A DNA stretch of 64,000 nt from Actinocorallia sp039871655 (GCF_039871655.1 NZ_JBDPLZ010000010.1:62001-126000); one strand, 5' to 3'; positions 16,487-25,567 are shown, numbered from the stretch's first letter. A program made the numbers and translations. Notes: generated by a model not told the origin, from the sequence alone.

Positions 16487-17355
16487 TCCGCGCCGACTGG
16501 CGCGGCCGGCCGGCGGGGGAGGAGCTGAAGGACGTCCTGGAGTTCGTCCGGATCTGCTCGGAGTTCGATGAGGACGCCGGCTTCACCCGGGTCGGACCGG
16601 GAGCAGTGGAGGGAGCGGGCCCGCACCTGCTCGTCCGCAGGGAGTCCGGTGGGCCGCCCGTCGCCTACGTCCGTTTCGCACGTGAGGGCGGCGAGGCGAC
16701 CGCGAGCCTCGTCGTGCATCCCGACGTCCGGTCCACCGGCGTGGCCACGGCGCTGCTGGAGCTGCTCGGACCGGACGCCGGAGCATGGGACGGCCTCGGC
16801 ACGCAGGCCGTGAGCGGCTGGGCGGACGGGCACCATCCGGCGGCCGAACGCCTGGCCCGCAGGTTCGGCGCGCGGGTCACCGGGCGGATCTGGCGGACGC
16901 TGCGTCCGCTGACCGGGCCTCACGCGCGGCCGTCGCCGGATCCGTCCGGCGGGTTCGTGCTCACCGAGAGCCCTCCGCCGGAGGAGGCCGTCCGGCTGTG
17001 GCGCGAGTCCGGGCTGTCCTCGCGGTACCGGCCGCCCGAGGACGGCTCTGGTCGGCTGCTGTACGCGGCTGAGCCGGGCGGGAGCCTTCTCGGCTATGCC
17101 TGGCTGGACCGGCGCGTCAGCCGTGTCGAAGGGCTGCGGACCGGCACGATCCGGGCGGTGGTGCCGGTCGTCCCGGGCCGAGGGACGGGCCTCGCGCTGG
17201 CGTCGGGCGCGCTCGCGCTGCTGCGCGACGCGGGCGCGCAGGCGGCCGAGACCCGGATCGACCCGGAGCTGCCGCGCGCGGTCCGGATGAGCCGTCTCCT
17301 CGGCTTCGAACGTACTCAGGACGACGTCCGGTACACCCTGAAATCAGGCTTCTAG
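16483..17355 (+). CDS. Tandem GNAT N-acetyltransferase (mycothiol-synthase-like layout)
   Basis: A 290-aa protein from GTG 16483, overlapping the Rieske stop. It has two GNAT-like halves. The first has the acetyl-CoA pyrophosphate loop in HPDVRSTGVATALLELLG (about residues 77-94). The second has VVPGRGTGLALASGALALL (about 226-244) and a C-terminal beta segment ending MSRLLGFERTQDDVRYTL. The tandem layout resembles mycothiol synthase and related acetyltransferases. Its presence in an oxygenase operon suggests modification or detoxification of an intermediate, but the substrate is unknown. The frame remains open upstream inside the Rieske gene, but that part is out-of-frame shadow. Confidence 0.78.
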   Translation: MIRADWRGRPAGEELKDVLEFVRICSEFDEDAGFTRVGPGAVEGAGPHLLVRRESGGPPVAYVRFAREGGEATASLVVHPDVRSTGVATALLELLGPDAGAWDGLGTQAVSGWADGHHPAAERLARRFGARVTGRIWRTLRPLTGPHARPSPDPSGGFVLTESPPPEEAVRLWRESGLSSRYRPPEDGSGRLLYAAEPGGSLLGYAWLDRRVSRVEGLRTGTIRAVVPVVPGRGTGLALASGALALLRDAGAQAAETRIDPELPRAVRMSRLLGFERTQDDVRYTLKSGF

Positions 17356-17399
17356 CTGCGGAAACATGTCCGGTCCCGACCGGGGTATTGCGCTAGAAG

Positions 17400-17414
17400 A
17401 CTAATGGCTTTAGA
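17400..17414. promoter_or_regulatory. TetR-type operator palindrome, site 4
   Basis: ACTAATGGCTTTAGA matches the CCTAATGnCTTTAGG consensus in all but the two outer bases. It lies in the 150-bp gap before the acyl-CoA synthetase at 17508, the first gene of the P450/dehydrogenase operon. Confidence 0.65.
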
Positions 17415-17507
17415 TTTACCGCACTGTGAGGCAGCGCACAGTCGGGCCGCCGCGCGAGGAGCCGCGGCGGCGATGAAACCTGCCATGAAAGCGGAGAGAG
17501 GTGCTAT

Positions 17508-19028
17508 ATGAGCGGCACTGTGAACGACGCGCTCATCTTCTGGGCGCGCGTCGACCCGGACCAGGTCGCGATCGACTTCGACGGTGACGCCGTCACCTAC
17601 CGGGAGCTGTCGAACTGGGCGGACGGCGCCGCCTCCGAGCTTCGCGAGAAGGGCGTCGGAGCGGGCGACCGGGTCGCGCTGCTGGGCAACAACAGCCTCG
17701 AATGGTGCGCCGTCGCGCTCGGCGCCTGGCGGATCGGGGCGGTCGTCGCCCCCTTCAACCACCGGCTGCTGGCACGCGAGCTGACCGCTCTGGTGGAGGA
17801 CTGCGAACCCGCTGTCGTCTACGGCGACGCGGCCTTCAAGCCCCGTCTGGAGGAGGTGCACGAGGCGCGCCCGACCTTCCGGATCGGCGTCCTGGAGGAG
17901 GTCGCGCCGCTGCGCGGACGGGCCGACGCCCCGGTCGAGGCACCGCTCGCGGACCGCGACGATGCGACCGCGATCATCTTCACCAGCGGCACCACCGGCC
18001 GGCCGAAGGGCGTGGTCTTCACGCACGGCACGATCGCCGGCATCGCGCACGAGTGGTCGCTGGTCGAGCCGGTCCCGCCGAACGACCTCAAGCAGTTGCT
18101 CGTCCTGCCGCTGTTCACTGCGGCCGGGGTCATCTGGGCGCTGGCCCGTGTCCTGCTGAACGGCGGCACGCTGTTCCTCCAGCCCTCCCTCGACCCCGCC
18201 CGTGCGGTCGAGGTGATCGCCGAGAACAGGGTCACGACGATCATGGGCCCGCCTATCATCTTCCAGGCCATCGCCTCCGCCCCGGGATTCGCCGCCGCGG
18301 ACCTGAGCAGCGTCGTCACCGCGCACGTGGGCGGCGCCCGGGTGCCGGTGGACCTGCTGCGCGTCTGGCAGTCCAAGGACGTGCTGCTCCGCCAGATCTA
18401 CGGGCAGACCGAGATCGGCGGCTCGGCCACCGTCATGCCGCGCGCCGATGCCGCGGAAAACCCGGAGAAGTGCGGTCGGGGCGGCATCTTCACCAAGCTC
18501 CGCGTGGTGGACCCCGACGGAGCCGACTGCCCTCCCGGCGTTCCCGGCGAGATCCTGCTGCGCGGACCCGGCATGATGCCCGGCTACTGGCGCAACGAGG
18601 AGGCGACGAAGACCGCCATCGTGGACGGCTGGCTGCACACCGGCGACATGGGCGTCCTGGACGAGAAGGGCCACCTGACCTTCGTCGACCGGATCAAGGA
18701 CCTCATCATCTCCGGCGGCCTGAACATCGCCCCGCTGGAGATCGAGAACGTCATCGCCGAACTGCCCGGCGTCCAGGAGGTCTCGGTCATCGGCGTGCAC
18801 GACGACAAGTTCGGCGAGACCCCCGCCGCGCTCATCAAGGCGAACGGCGAGCTCACCGAGGCCCAGGTCGTCGCGCACTGCAACGCCAGGCTCGCCGACT
18901 ACAAGGTGCCCCGCTACGTCGTCTTCGCCGAGTCGGACTTCCCCCGCATGGCCAGCGGGAAGATCGCCAAGCGGGAGCTGCGCGACCTGTACGCCGCGGT
19001 GCCCGAAACCCACCCGAAGGTTCGCTGA
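17508..19028 (+). CDS. Acyl-CoA synthetase (AMP-forming)
   Basis: A 506-aa ANL-family ligase. The AMP-binding motif IFTSGTTGRPKGVVFTHG is near residue 158, QIYGQTEIGG near 300, the TGDMG segment near 379, GGLNIAPLEIE near 403, and the catalytic lysine in ASGKIAKREL near 488. AGGTG precedes the ATG. It follows operator site 4 and heads a gene set with the aldehyde dehydrogenase (19306), ferredoxin, P450 and alcohol dehydrogenase. The 277-bp gap to the next gene carries nothing recognisable, so a second promoter there is possible. Likely substrates are the acids made by the dehydrogenases in the same set. Confidence 0.88.
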   Translation: MSGTVNDALIFWARVDPDQVAIDFDGDAVTYRELSNWADGAASELREKGVGAGDRVALLGNNSLEWCAVALGAWRIGAVVAPFNHRLLARELTALVEDCEPAVVYGDAAFKPRLEEVHEARPTFRIGVLEEVAPLRGRADAPVEAPLADRDDATAIIFTSGTTGRPKGVVFTHGTIAGIAHEWSLVEPVPPNDLKQLLVLPLFTAAGVIWALARVLLNGGTLFLQPSLDPARAVEVIAENRVTTIMGPPIIFQAIASAPGFAAADLSSVVTAHVGGARVPVDLLRVWQSKDVLLRQIYGQTEIGGSATVMPRADAAENPEKCGRGGIFTKLRVVDPDGADCPPGVPGEILLRGPGMMPGYWRNEEATKTAIVDGWLHTGDMGVLDEKGHLTFVDRIKDLIISGGLNIAPLEIENVIAELPGVQEVSVIGVHDDKFGETPAALIKANGELTEAQVVAHCNARLADYKVPRYVVFAESDFPRMASGKIAKRELRDLYAAVPETHPKVR

Positions 19029-19305
19029 CGACACGCCGCCACGACGAGGCGGCACAGGACCGATGAGCACACGCCCGGAGCGGACGGGCTTCTGAACCCG
19101 GAGGACGGCGCGGCCTGCTCCGTCCTCGGCGGGAGGCCCCTCGCCGACCTCGGCGCGGAGGGCCGCGAGGCCGGGCCGGCGGCGCGCCGGCCGTCGGCCC
19201 GGACGGCCCCGCCTTCACATGACGCGAAACCACCTGCCCTGGCCTTCGCCTGCCCTTTTTCCGGACCCCGGACGGCCCCCGACACCCTCCTCAGATGGGA
19301 ACCCC

Positions 19306-20811
19306 ATGACACTGACCCTCACGAACTTCATCGACGGCCGGTGGCGCGAGCACAACGGCCCGGCGCTCACGTTCGAGAACCCCTCGACCGGCGAACTCCT
19401 CGGCACGCTCCCCGACAGCGGGGCGGCCGAGGTCGACCTGGCGGTCGCCGCGGCCCGCCGCGCCTTCACCGACGGGCCCTGGCCCCGGATGTCCCCGCAG
19501 GAGCGGGCCGAGGCGCTGCGCGCCGTCGCCGCCGTGCTCGAAGCCCGGTTCGAGCCGCTGGCCGCAGGCCTCATCGCCGACACCGGCTGCACCGCGCGGC
19601 TGGCCCCGATGCTCCAGGCGGGCAGCCCGATCGCCCACCTGCGGGACTTCGCCGGCATGGCCCCGCTGCTGGAGAAGCCGGTGTCCTACCCGGTCGACAC
19701 CTTCCCCGGTTTCGGCCAGTGGGAGCTGCACCGCGAGCCGGTCGGCGTCGTCGGTGCCTTCACCCCCTACAACTTCCCGCTGTTCATGGCGGTCTGGAAG
19801 GCCGCTCCCGCGCTGCTCGCGGGCAACACGCTGGTCATCAAGCCGTCGCCGCTGACCCCCTTCGGGCTGAACGAGCTGGCCGCCGCCGTGATCGAGGCGG
19901 GACTGCCGGAGGGCGTCCTCAACATCGTGCACGGTGACCGCGAGGCAGGGCAGGCGCTCGCCGCCCACCCGGGGGTCGACCTGATCAGTTTCACCGGCAG
20001 CACCGCGGTCGGCCGCCAGGTGATGGCGTCCGCCGCGCGGACCGTCAAAGAGATCATCATGGAGCTGGGCGGCAAGTCGCCCGCGATCGTGCTGCCGGAT
20101 GCCGACGCCGAGCTCGCCGTGCGCGGCACCCTGTTCAGCAGCATGATGCACTCCGGGCAGGCGTGCGTCGCCACGACGCGGATGCTCGTCCCCGATTCCC
20201 GCTACGAGGAGTTCACCGAGCTGCTCGCGGCCCGTGCCGGAGCGATGGTCCTCGGCCCCGCCACCGACCTGGCGACCGACGTCGGCCCGGTGGTCAGCGC
20301 CGCCGCCCGGGACCGGATCGACAAGCACGTCGCCACCGCGGTCGAGCAGGGCGCCCGCGTCCTCGTCGGCGGGGAGAAGCCCGCCGGGCTGCCCGAAGGC
20401 GGCCACTACGTCGCCCCGACCGTCCTGGCCGACCCGGACGGCGACACCATCGCGACCCGCGAGGAGACCTTCGGCCCGGTGCTGTCGGTGGTGCGCTACA
20501 GCGACATCGACGATGCGGTCCGCAAGGCCAACGACACTCCCTACGGCCTGGCCGCCTCGGTCTGGGGCACCGATCTGAACCAGGCGCGGCAGGTCGCCTC
20601 CCGCATCGAGTCCGGCCTGACCTGGATCAACGACGCGGGTGCCGCCGACGTCGCCCGCACCCCGCTGGCCGGACGCAAGCAGAGCGGCGTCGGCACCGAA
20701 CTCGGCCCCGACGGCCTGTTCGCCTACACCCGCGTGAAGAGCCTCTACACCGCCCTGGACCGAGACCTCGCCACCCGCGCCTACGGAGCCGTCGGGGCGG
20801 CGTGGGCGTGA
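19306..20811 (+). CDS. NAD(P)-dependent aldehyde dehydrogenase
   Basis: A 501-aa ALDH-superfamily enzyme. General base Glu253 (MELGGKSPAI) and nucleophile Cys287 (GQACVATTR) are spaced 34 residues apart. FTGSTAVGRQV and EETFGPVLSV are also present. The ATG at 19306 begins MTLTLTNFIDGRW, the usual ALDH opening; an in-frame ATG at 19219 adds a low-complexity proline-rich leader and looks spurious. Only a weak ribosome-binding site is visible. Its stop overlaps the GTG of the ferredoxin gene. With the P450 and alcohol dehydrogenase downstream it makes a methyl-to-carboxylate oxidation series (inference). Confidence 0.88.
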   Translation: MTLTLTNFIDGRWREHNGPALTFENPSTGELLGTLPDSGAAEVDLAVAAARRAFTDGPWPRMSPQERAEALRAVAAVLEARFEPLAAGLIADTGCTARLAPMLQAGSPIAHLRDFAGMAPLLEKPVSYPVDTFPGFGQWELHREPVGVVGAFTPYNFPLFMAVWKAAPALLAGNTLVIKPSPLTPFGLNELAAAVIEAGLPEGVLNIVHGDREAGQALAAHPGVDLISFTGSTAVGRQVMASAARTVKEIIMELGGKSPAIVLPDADAELAVRGTLFSSMMHSGQACVATTRMLVPDSRYEEFTELLAARAGAMVLGPATDLATDVGPVVSAAARDRIDKHVATAVEQGARVLVGGEKPAGLPEGGHYVAPTVLADPDGDTIATREETFGPVLSVVRYSDIDDAVRKANDTPYGLAASVWGTDLNQARQVASRIESGLTWINDAGAADVARTPLAGRKQSGVGTELGPDGLFAYTRVKSLYTALDRDLATRAYGAVGAAWA

Positions 20812-21020
20812 GCGATTCCTTCCGGGTCGAGGTCGACCACTCCGTCTGCGCGGGCCACGGACGCTGCTACGACCTCGCGCCCTCCGTCTTCGAACCCGAC
20901 GACGACGGGTTCGCCACCGTCACCGGGACGTCCTTCGGCACGGACGTCCTGCCCGAACTCACCGCCGCCCGGCGCAACTGCCCCGAACAGGCCATCACCG
21001 TCACCCCCTTGGAAGGCTGA
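20808..21020 (+). CDS. 3Fe-4S ferredoxin (P450 partner)
   Basis: A 70-aa ferredoxin. The first cluster motif is CAGHGRC, in which the second cysteine position of a 4Fe-4S motif is replaced, and the last ligand is in RRNCPEQAI. Three cysteines fit a single 3Fe-4S cluster, the type that feeds actinobacterial P450s. The GTG start at 20808 overlaps the ALDH stop (GTGA), and the P450 ATG follows 2 bp after its stop. This tight arrangement makes it the electron donor of the P450 at 21023. No cognate reductase is adjacent. Confidence 0.9.
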   Translation: MSDSFRVEVDHSVCAGHGRCYDLAPSVFEPDDDGFATVTGTSFGTDVLPELTAARRNCPEQAITVTPLEG

Positions 21021-21022
21021 CC

Positions 21023-22252
21023 ATGAGCACGATCTCCCCGCGTGACGCGTCCGACCCAGATCTTCAGGTCGACTTCGACATCCACGACCCCGGCATCGCC
21101 GACACCGTCTACGAGGAGTACGACAGGCTCCGCGCCAAGTGCCCGGTCGCCCACTCCACCGCCTACGGCGGCCACTGGGTGATGACCCGGTACGAGGACG
21201 TCCACGAGGTCTGCCGCAACCACGAGGTGTTCTCCAGCGAGAGCGTGAACATCCCTCCGTCCATCGGCCAGGACGGGGGAATGATCCCGCTGGAGATCGA
21301 TCCACCGGACCACACGACCTACCGCCAGATCCTCACCCCCGTCTTCTCGCCCCGCCGGATGGCGGCGCTGGAGACGCGGATCCGCGAGATCGTCGGCGAG
21401 CTCCTCGACGCGATGGAGGGCCAGGCGAAGGCCGACTTCGTCACCGCCTTCGCCAAAGAGCTGCCCACCAGGGTGTTCCTGGCGCTCATGGGCTGGCCGC
21501 TGAGCGATGCCGGGCAGTTCCACACCTGGGTCGACACGATCGTCGTCGGCATCCCCGGTGCCACCGAGGAGGAGTCGATGGCGGCCCGCGGTGAGGCCGC
21601 GATGGGGGTGTACGGCTACTTCACCCAGATGCTCGACGAGCGGGAGGCCGATCCCGACACCGAGCGGGACGACGTCACCGGCCTCCTGATCAAGGGCCGT
21701 TTCGGCGACCGTGAGCTGACCCGGCACGAGATGCTGAACATGCTCTTCCTCCTGCTCATCGGTGGCCTGCACACCGTCCAGGGGCAGCTCGCGCACAGCG
21801 TGCTCTTCTTCGCCGAGAACCCGGAGAAGCGCCGGCAGCTGGTGGAGAACCCCGGCCTGGTCGCCACGGCCGTGGAGGAGATGCTGCGCTGGGAGTCCGC
21901 GGTCGCCCCGGCCCGGGTCGTCAAACAGGACATCGTCGTGGGCGGCGTGCGGCTGACGGCCGGGGACAGGGTGCTCATCCCGCTCGGCGCGGCCGGACGC
22001 GACCCGGAGAAGTTCCCCGGCGCCGACGAGGTCGACCTCACCCGCGACCCCAACCCGCACCTGGCCTTCGGCGCCGGACGGCACCGCTGCCTGGGCTCCC
22101 ACCTGGCCCGCGTCGAACTGCGGGTCGCCTTCGAGGAACTGCACCGGCGCTTCCCCGACTACCGGCTCGACCCGGCCGACCCGCCGGTCCGCCACCTCAG
22201 CCAGGTCAAGGGCGTCGAGCGGCTGCCGCTGCTCCTCGGCGTCTCGGCCTGA
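21023..22252 (+). CDS. Cytochrome P450
   Basis: A 409-aa soluble class I P450. The heme-binding FGAGRHRCLG places the axial cysteine at residue 356, and EEMLR (about 287) is the K-helix ExxR. The I-helix reads LLIGGLHTVQG: the conserved threonine is kept but the acidic residue before it is histidine, a minority variant. It is translated 2 bp after the ferredoxin and followed by an alcohol dehydrogenase. It probably hydroxylates the regulon's substrate. The family number cannot be given from sequence reading alone. Confidence 0.92.
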   Translation: MSTISPRDASDPDLQVDFDIHDPGIADTVYEEYDRLRAKCPVAHSTAYGGHWVMTRYEDVHEVCRNHEVFSSESVNIPPSIGQDGGMIPLEIDPPDHTTYRQILTPVFSPRRMAALETRIREIVGELLDAMEGQAKADFVTAFAKELPTRVFLALMGWPLSDAGQFHTWVDTIVVGIPGATEEESMAARGEAAMGVYGYFTQMLDEREADPDTERDDVTGLLIKGRFGDRELTRHEMLNMLFLLLIGGLHTVQGQLAHSVLFFAENPEKRRQLVENPGLVATAVEEMLRWESAVAPARVVKQDIVVGGVRLTAGDRVLIPLGAAGRDPEKFPGADEVDLTRDPNPHLAFGAGRHRCLGSHLARVELRVAFEELHRRFPDYRLDPADPPVRHLSQVKGVERLPLLLGVSA

Positions 22253-22283
22253 CCCCCTCCCCGCATCGAAAGGAAAAGAGCAG

Positions 22284-23399
22284 ATGAAATCCAGAGCAGC
22301 CATCCTGTGGGAGGCCCCGGGCGAGTGGGAGATCGTCGAGGTCGACGTCGACGAGCCCAAGGAGCACGAGGTCCTGGTCAAGTTCGTCGCGGCGGGGCTG
22401 TGCCACTCCGACGACCATGTGGCCAAGGGCGACGTGCCGGTCGGCCACTACCCCTACTGCGGCGGGCACGAGGGCGCGGGCGTCGTCGTGGCCGTCGGCC
22501 CCGGCGTGCGGGACCTGGAGGTCGGCGACCACGTCGTCGCGGCGTTCATCCCCGGCTGCGGGCGCTGCCGCTGGTGCGCGGGCGGCCAGCAGAACCTGTG
22601 CGACAACGGTGCCTTCATGATGCTGGGCACCCAGCTCGACGGCACCTTCCGGCTGCACGCCAAGGGACAGGACATCGGCCAGTCCTCGCTGGTGTCGACC
22701 TTCTCGGAGTACAGCGTGCTGCCCGAGTGGGGCGCCATCAAGATCGACAAGGACATCCCGCTGGAGATCGCCGCGCTGGTCGGCTGCGGCGTGCCCACCG
22801 GCTGGGGCTCGGCGGTGAACGCGGCCGAGGTCCGCCCCGGCCACACCGTCATCGTCATGGGCGTCGGCGGCATCGGCATCAACGCCGTCCAGGGGGCCAG
22901 GCACGCCGGGGCCACCCGGATCATCGCGGTCGACCCCGTGGAGTTCAAGCGGGAGAACGCGTTGAAGTTCGGCGCGACGGACACCGCCCCGGACATGGCG
23001 ACGGCCGCCGACCTGGCCCGATCGCTCACCGACGGCCAGGGCGCCGACTCGGCGATCGTGACCGTCGGCGTGGTCACCGGCCAGGACGTCGCCGAGGCGT
23101 TCGCCGCCATCCGCAAGGCCGGCACGGTCGTCGTCACCGCCGTCGGCAACATCCAGGAGCCGGGGATCCCGGTCAGCCTGTTCGAGACCGCGATGTTCCA
23201 GAAGCGCATCCAGGGCGCCCTGTTCGGCATGATGTCCCCCTCCCGGGACGTGCCGTACTTCCTGGAGCTCTACAAGAGCGGCCACCTCAAGCTGGAGGAA
23301 CTGATCACCAGGCGCTACCGCCTGGAGGAGATCAACCAGGGCTACGCCGACCTCCACGCCGGCGTCAACCTGCGCGGCGTCATCCACTACGGCGAGTGA
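22284..23399 (+). CDS. NDMA-dependent-type zinc alcohol dehydrogenase (MDR)
   Basis: A 371-aa medium-chain dehydrogenase. Catalytic zinc residues lie in CHSDDH and GGHEGAG, the structural zinc cysteines in CGRCRWCAGGQQNLC, and the NAD site in GVGGIGINAVQG near residue 193. The sequence pattern fits the actinobacterial NDMA-dependent (mycofactocin-associated) group, whose cofactor is tightly bound; that assignment is from familiarity. A good AAAGGA site lies before the ATG. Last gene of the set, followed by a strong inverted repeat. It would oxidise the alcohol made by the P450 to the aldehyde used by the ALDH at 19306. Confidence 0.9.
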   Translation: MKSRAAILWEAPGEWEIVEVDVDEPKEHEVLVKFVAAGLCHSDDHVAKGDVPVGHYPYCGGHEGAGVVVAVGPGVRDLEVGDHVVAAFIPGCGRCRWCAGGQQNLCDNGAFMMLGTQLDGTFRLHAKGQDIGQSSLVSTFSEYSVLPEWGAIKIDKDIPLEIAALVGCGVPTGWGSAVNAAEVRPGHTVIVMGVGGIGINAVQGARHAGATRIIAVDPVEFKRENALKFGATDTAPDMATAADLARSLTDGQGADSAIVTVGVVTGQDVAEAFAAIRKAGTVVVTAVGNIQEPGIPVSLFETAMFQKRIQGALFGMMSPSRDVPYFLELYKSGHLKLEELITRRYRLEEINQGYADLHAGVNLRGVIHYGE

Positions 23400-23401
23400 T
23401 C

Positions 23402-23447
23402 TGAGGTGGGGCGCCGACCGGCGGCGTCCGGTCGACACCCCACCTCA
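23402..23447 (+). terminator. Transcription terminator hairpin after the alcohol dehydrogenase
   Basis: Outer arms TGAGGTGGGG and CCCCACCTCA are perfectly complementary, with an inner CGACCGG/CCGGTCG pair. It starts 2 bp after the stop codon. There is no T-tract, as is common in actinomycetes. Confidence 0.8.
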
Positions 23448-23747
23448 CCGGGCAGATCTGATGATTCTCACCAGGATGACCAGTGTCTTGCTCCTGAAGT
23501 TGGAGACGAGCGGGTCCTCGGCACCGGTGTGGACGTCGGGGGGCGGTTTCCAGAACGAGCGGAACGGGCGCCGTTGTCGGTAATGATCGCGACAGCGATT
23601 GCACAGTGCCGTCCGCGTCACGCGGAGCGAGCCATCCCGACCATCTCGACGAACGCACCCTGGTGCCGCGCGACCAACTCGCCGCGGCCTTGCCATACGT
23701 GGTCGGTCACCGTGTCGGAAGCCCACCGCACGTCACTTCGCGGGGGG
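23448..23747. other. 300-bp gap between convergent genes
   Basis: No supportable gene. One minus-strand frame (about 23629-23720) reads like the tail of a protein (WQGRGELVARHQGAFVEMVG, then a stop), possibly a relic, but has no recognisable start or family. Confidence 0.4.
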
Positions 23748-24884
23748 TCAGGGGCCGACGCGGGTGTCGGGGACGTAGTGGGGGCGGGGGTCGTCGATGA
23801 GGATGCCCGGCTCCGCGGCGCACACGGCCGGGAGCGCGTCGAGGATCGCCTGGACCGAGGCTCCGGTGACGGGGTTGGTGCGGTCGGCGCCGGAGGCGTC
23901 CGGGTTGGGGTCGAAGGTCAGCCGGGTCCGCAGGATCGAGGGATCCCCGGTGATCTCGATGGTGTAGTCGATCGGGCTGCGGCCTTCCCGGTCGGGATAG
24001 GGGAGTCCGTCGCCGCGGTAGGCGTTGGGCTCGCCGAGGTACCAGCACTCCTCGTTGGTGAAGAAGTGGTGATCGCCGAGGTGGCCGCGGTGGGTGAGGT
24101 GGATCGCGGCGGTCCGGCCCGGCTCGACGACGAACCCCGACCGGGTCTCGAACCGTTCGCGCGCCGGGATCCCCCGCAGGTCGTGCTCGACTCGGACCTC
24201 GTCCATCGAGGCCCCGAACAGATGGTGCGCGACGTTGCCGGTCAGGTCGCCGTAGTACAGGTCGCCGAACAGGGCCAGCGGCTTGCCCGCGCCCAGCTCG
24301 GCGGGGTCGGATCCGAACCCGATCCGGCGCAGCCCGCCCCACATCGTGCCCGCCGCCGCCGCGAAGTCGACGGCCTCGACGCACCGGACGTGCGAGACGC
24401 CCGCCACGCTGCGGGCCATCGTCATCGCGACCCGCTCGACCATGAACGTCGGATGCACCCCGGTGCCGTGCAGGGTGACGCCGCCGGTCCGGCAGGCCTC
24501 CAGCAGTCGGGAGGCCGGCGGGCGGGAGGCCGTCAGCCAGTTGGGCATCGCCGCGTTGTGGTAGGCGGCCGTGGAGATGACGTTCTTGCCGGACTCCAGC
24601 AGCGCGATCACGTCTGTGTCCAGCCTCGCCCCGAGCACGTCAGGGCGGGGGGTCACGATGACGCAGTCGGCGTCCATGGCGAGGATCTCCTCCGCCGACG
24701 TGGTCGCCGTGACCCCGATCGGCCCGAGCCCGACCAGTTCGCCCAGGTCCGCACCGTGTTTGCGTTCGCTGAACACCTTCGCACCGACCAGTTCGACATC
24801 GTCACGGCGGTGGGCGGCTCGGGCGACGGCTCCGCCGACCTCTCCCGGACCCCAGATGATCATTCGGTATGTCGTGCCTACCAT
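23748..24884 (-). CDS. DapB-fold NAD(P)H-dependent dehydrogenase (diaminopentanoate-dehydrogenase-like)
   Basis: A 378-aa protein. The N-terminal Rossmann fold has GPGEVGGAVARAAHRR (about residues 12-27), and the body resembles the dihydrodipicolinate-reductase-like family found in actinobacteria that includes 2,4-diaminopentanoate dehydrogenase. DCVIVTPRP near residue 73 and GTGVHPTFMVERV near 140 are typical. The substrate is unknown. It is divergent from the TetR gene at 24980, and a perfect 10-bp inverted repeat sits between the two starts, so the TetR protein probably controls both. It converges on the P450/alcohol dehydrogenase operon and may be part of another catabolic route. Confidence 0.8.
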   Translation of the reverse strand: MVGTTYRMIIWGPGEVGGAVARAAHRRDDVELVGAKVFSERKHGADLGELVGLGPIGVTATTSAEEILAMDADCVIVTPRPDVLGARLDTDVIALLESGKNVISTAAYHNAAMPNWLTASRPPASRLLEACRTGGVTLHGTGVHPTFMVERVAMTMARSVAGVSHVRCVEAVDFAAAAGTMWGGLRRIGFGSDPAELGAGKPLALFGDLYYGDLTGNVAHHLFGASMDEVRVEHDLRGIPARERFETRSGFVVEPGRTAAIHLTHRGHLGDHHFFTNEECWYLGEPNAYRGDGLPYPDREGRSPIDYTIEITGDPSILRTRLTFDPNPDASGADRTNPVTGASVQAILDALPAVCAAEPGILIDDPRPHYVPDTRVGP

Positions 24885-24925
24885 TCACCCTCACTTCCGT
24901 CCGGTCTGGACGACCGTCGAACGGG

Positions 24926-24954
24926 CCGCTAACTTACAGATTGCAAGTTAGCGG
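24926..24954. promoter_or_regulatory. Operator: perfect 10-bp inverted repeat
   Basis: CCGCTAACTT (24926-24935) and AAGTTAGCGG (24945-24954) are exact inverted repeats around a 9-bp spacer, midway between the starts at 24884 (minus) and 24980 (plus). Such placement is standard for TetR autoregulation of a divergent pair. Confidence 0.75.
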
Positions 24955-24979
24955 GGCAAGAGGCGAGGAGTACCCGGGG

Positions 24980-25567
24980 ATGACCACACGCCGACGGATG
25001 AGCGGCCCGCAGCGGCGCGCCCAGATCCTGGACGCCACCTGCCGGATCGTGGTCGAGCAGGGCTACCACGCGGTGACCTTCGAACGGGTCGCCGAGGAGT
25101 GCGGTGTCACCCGCACTGTCCTCTACCAGCAGTTCGACACACTGCCCGGGCTTCTGGTCGCGCTGATCGACCGCGAGGTCGAGCACGCCTTCACCGGATT
25201 CCGCCACGCCGCCGCCCGGCCGGTCCCGTCAGGCGAAGACCCCTTCACCGCCGCCCTGGCCGGTGTCCTGGAAGCCGTCGACGCCGCCCCCGCCACCTGG
25301 CGGATGTTCATGCTCCCCGCCGAGGGCGGCCCGCCGGAACTGCATCAGCGCCTGGCCCGGGCCCGCGCCGTCACCCGCTCCCACCTCCAGAAGATCACAG
25401 GTCACCAGGACGATCCCGACCTGAGCATCCGCGTCCTGCACGCCGTCGCCGACGAACTCGTCCGCCTCCGCCTCACCGACCCTGACACCTACTCGGTCGA
25501 CCGACTCCTGGCCCAGGCCCGCCGCATCGCCCGCGCCGCCCTCGACATGAGCGCCGCACGTGACTGA
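24980..25567 (+). CDS. TetR-family transcriptional regulator
   Basis: A 195-aa protein from ATG 24980, with GAGGAG 9 bases upstream. The HTH reads VTFERVAEECGVTRTVLYQQ at about residues 34-53. The remainder is a helical effector domain with no recognisable ligand signature. An upstream in-frame ATG at 24869 would run through the operator and is rejected. It lies divergent to the DapB-like gene across a perfect inverted repeat, so its targets are very likely that gene and itself. Confidence 0.88.
   Translation: MTTRRRMSGPQRRAQILDATCRIVVEQGYHAVTFERVAEECGVTRTVLYQQFDTLPGLLVALIDREVEHAFTGFRHAAARPVPSGEDPFTAALAGVLEAVDAAPATWRMFMLPAEGGPPELHQRLARARAVTRSHLQKITGHQDDPDLSIRVLHAVADELVRLRLTDPDTYSVDRLLAQARRIARAALDMSAARD

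Noticed and set aside
23445..23726. 93-codon minus-strand frame in the gap after the alcohol dehydrogenase
   Set aside because: Overlaps the terminator, lacks a ribosome-binding site and resembles no protein.
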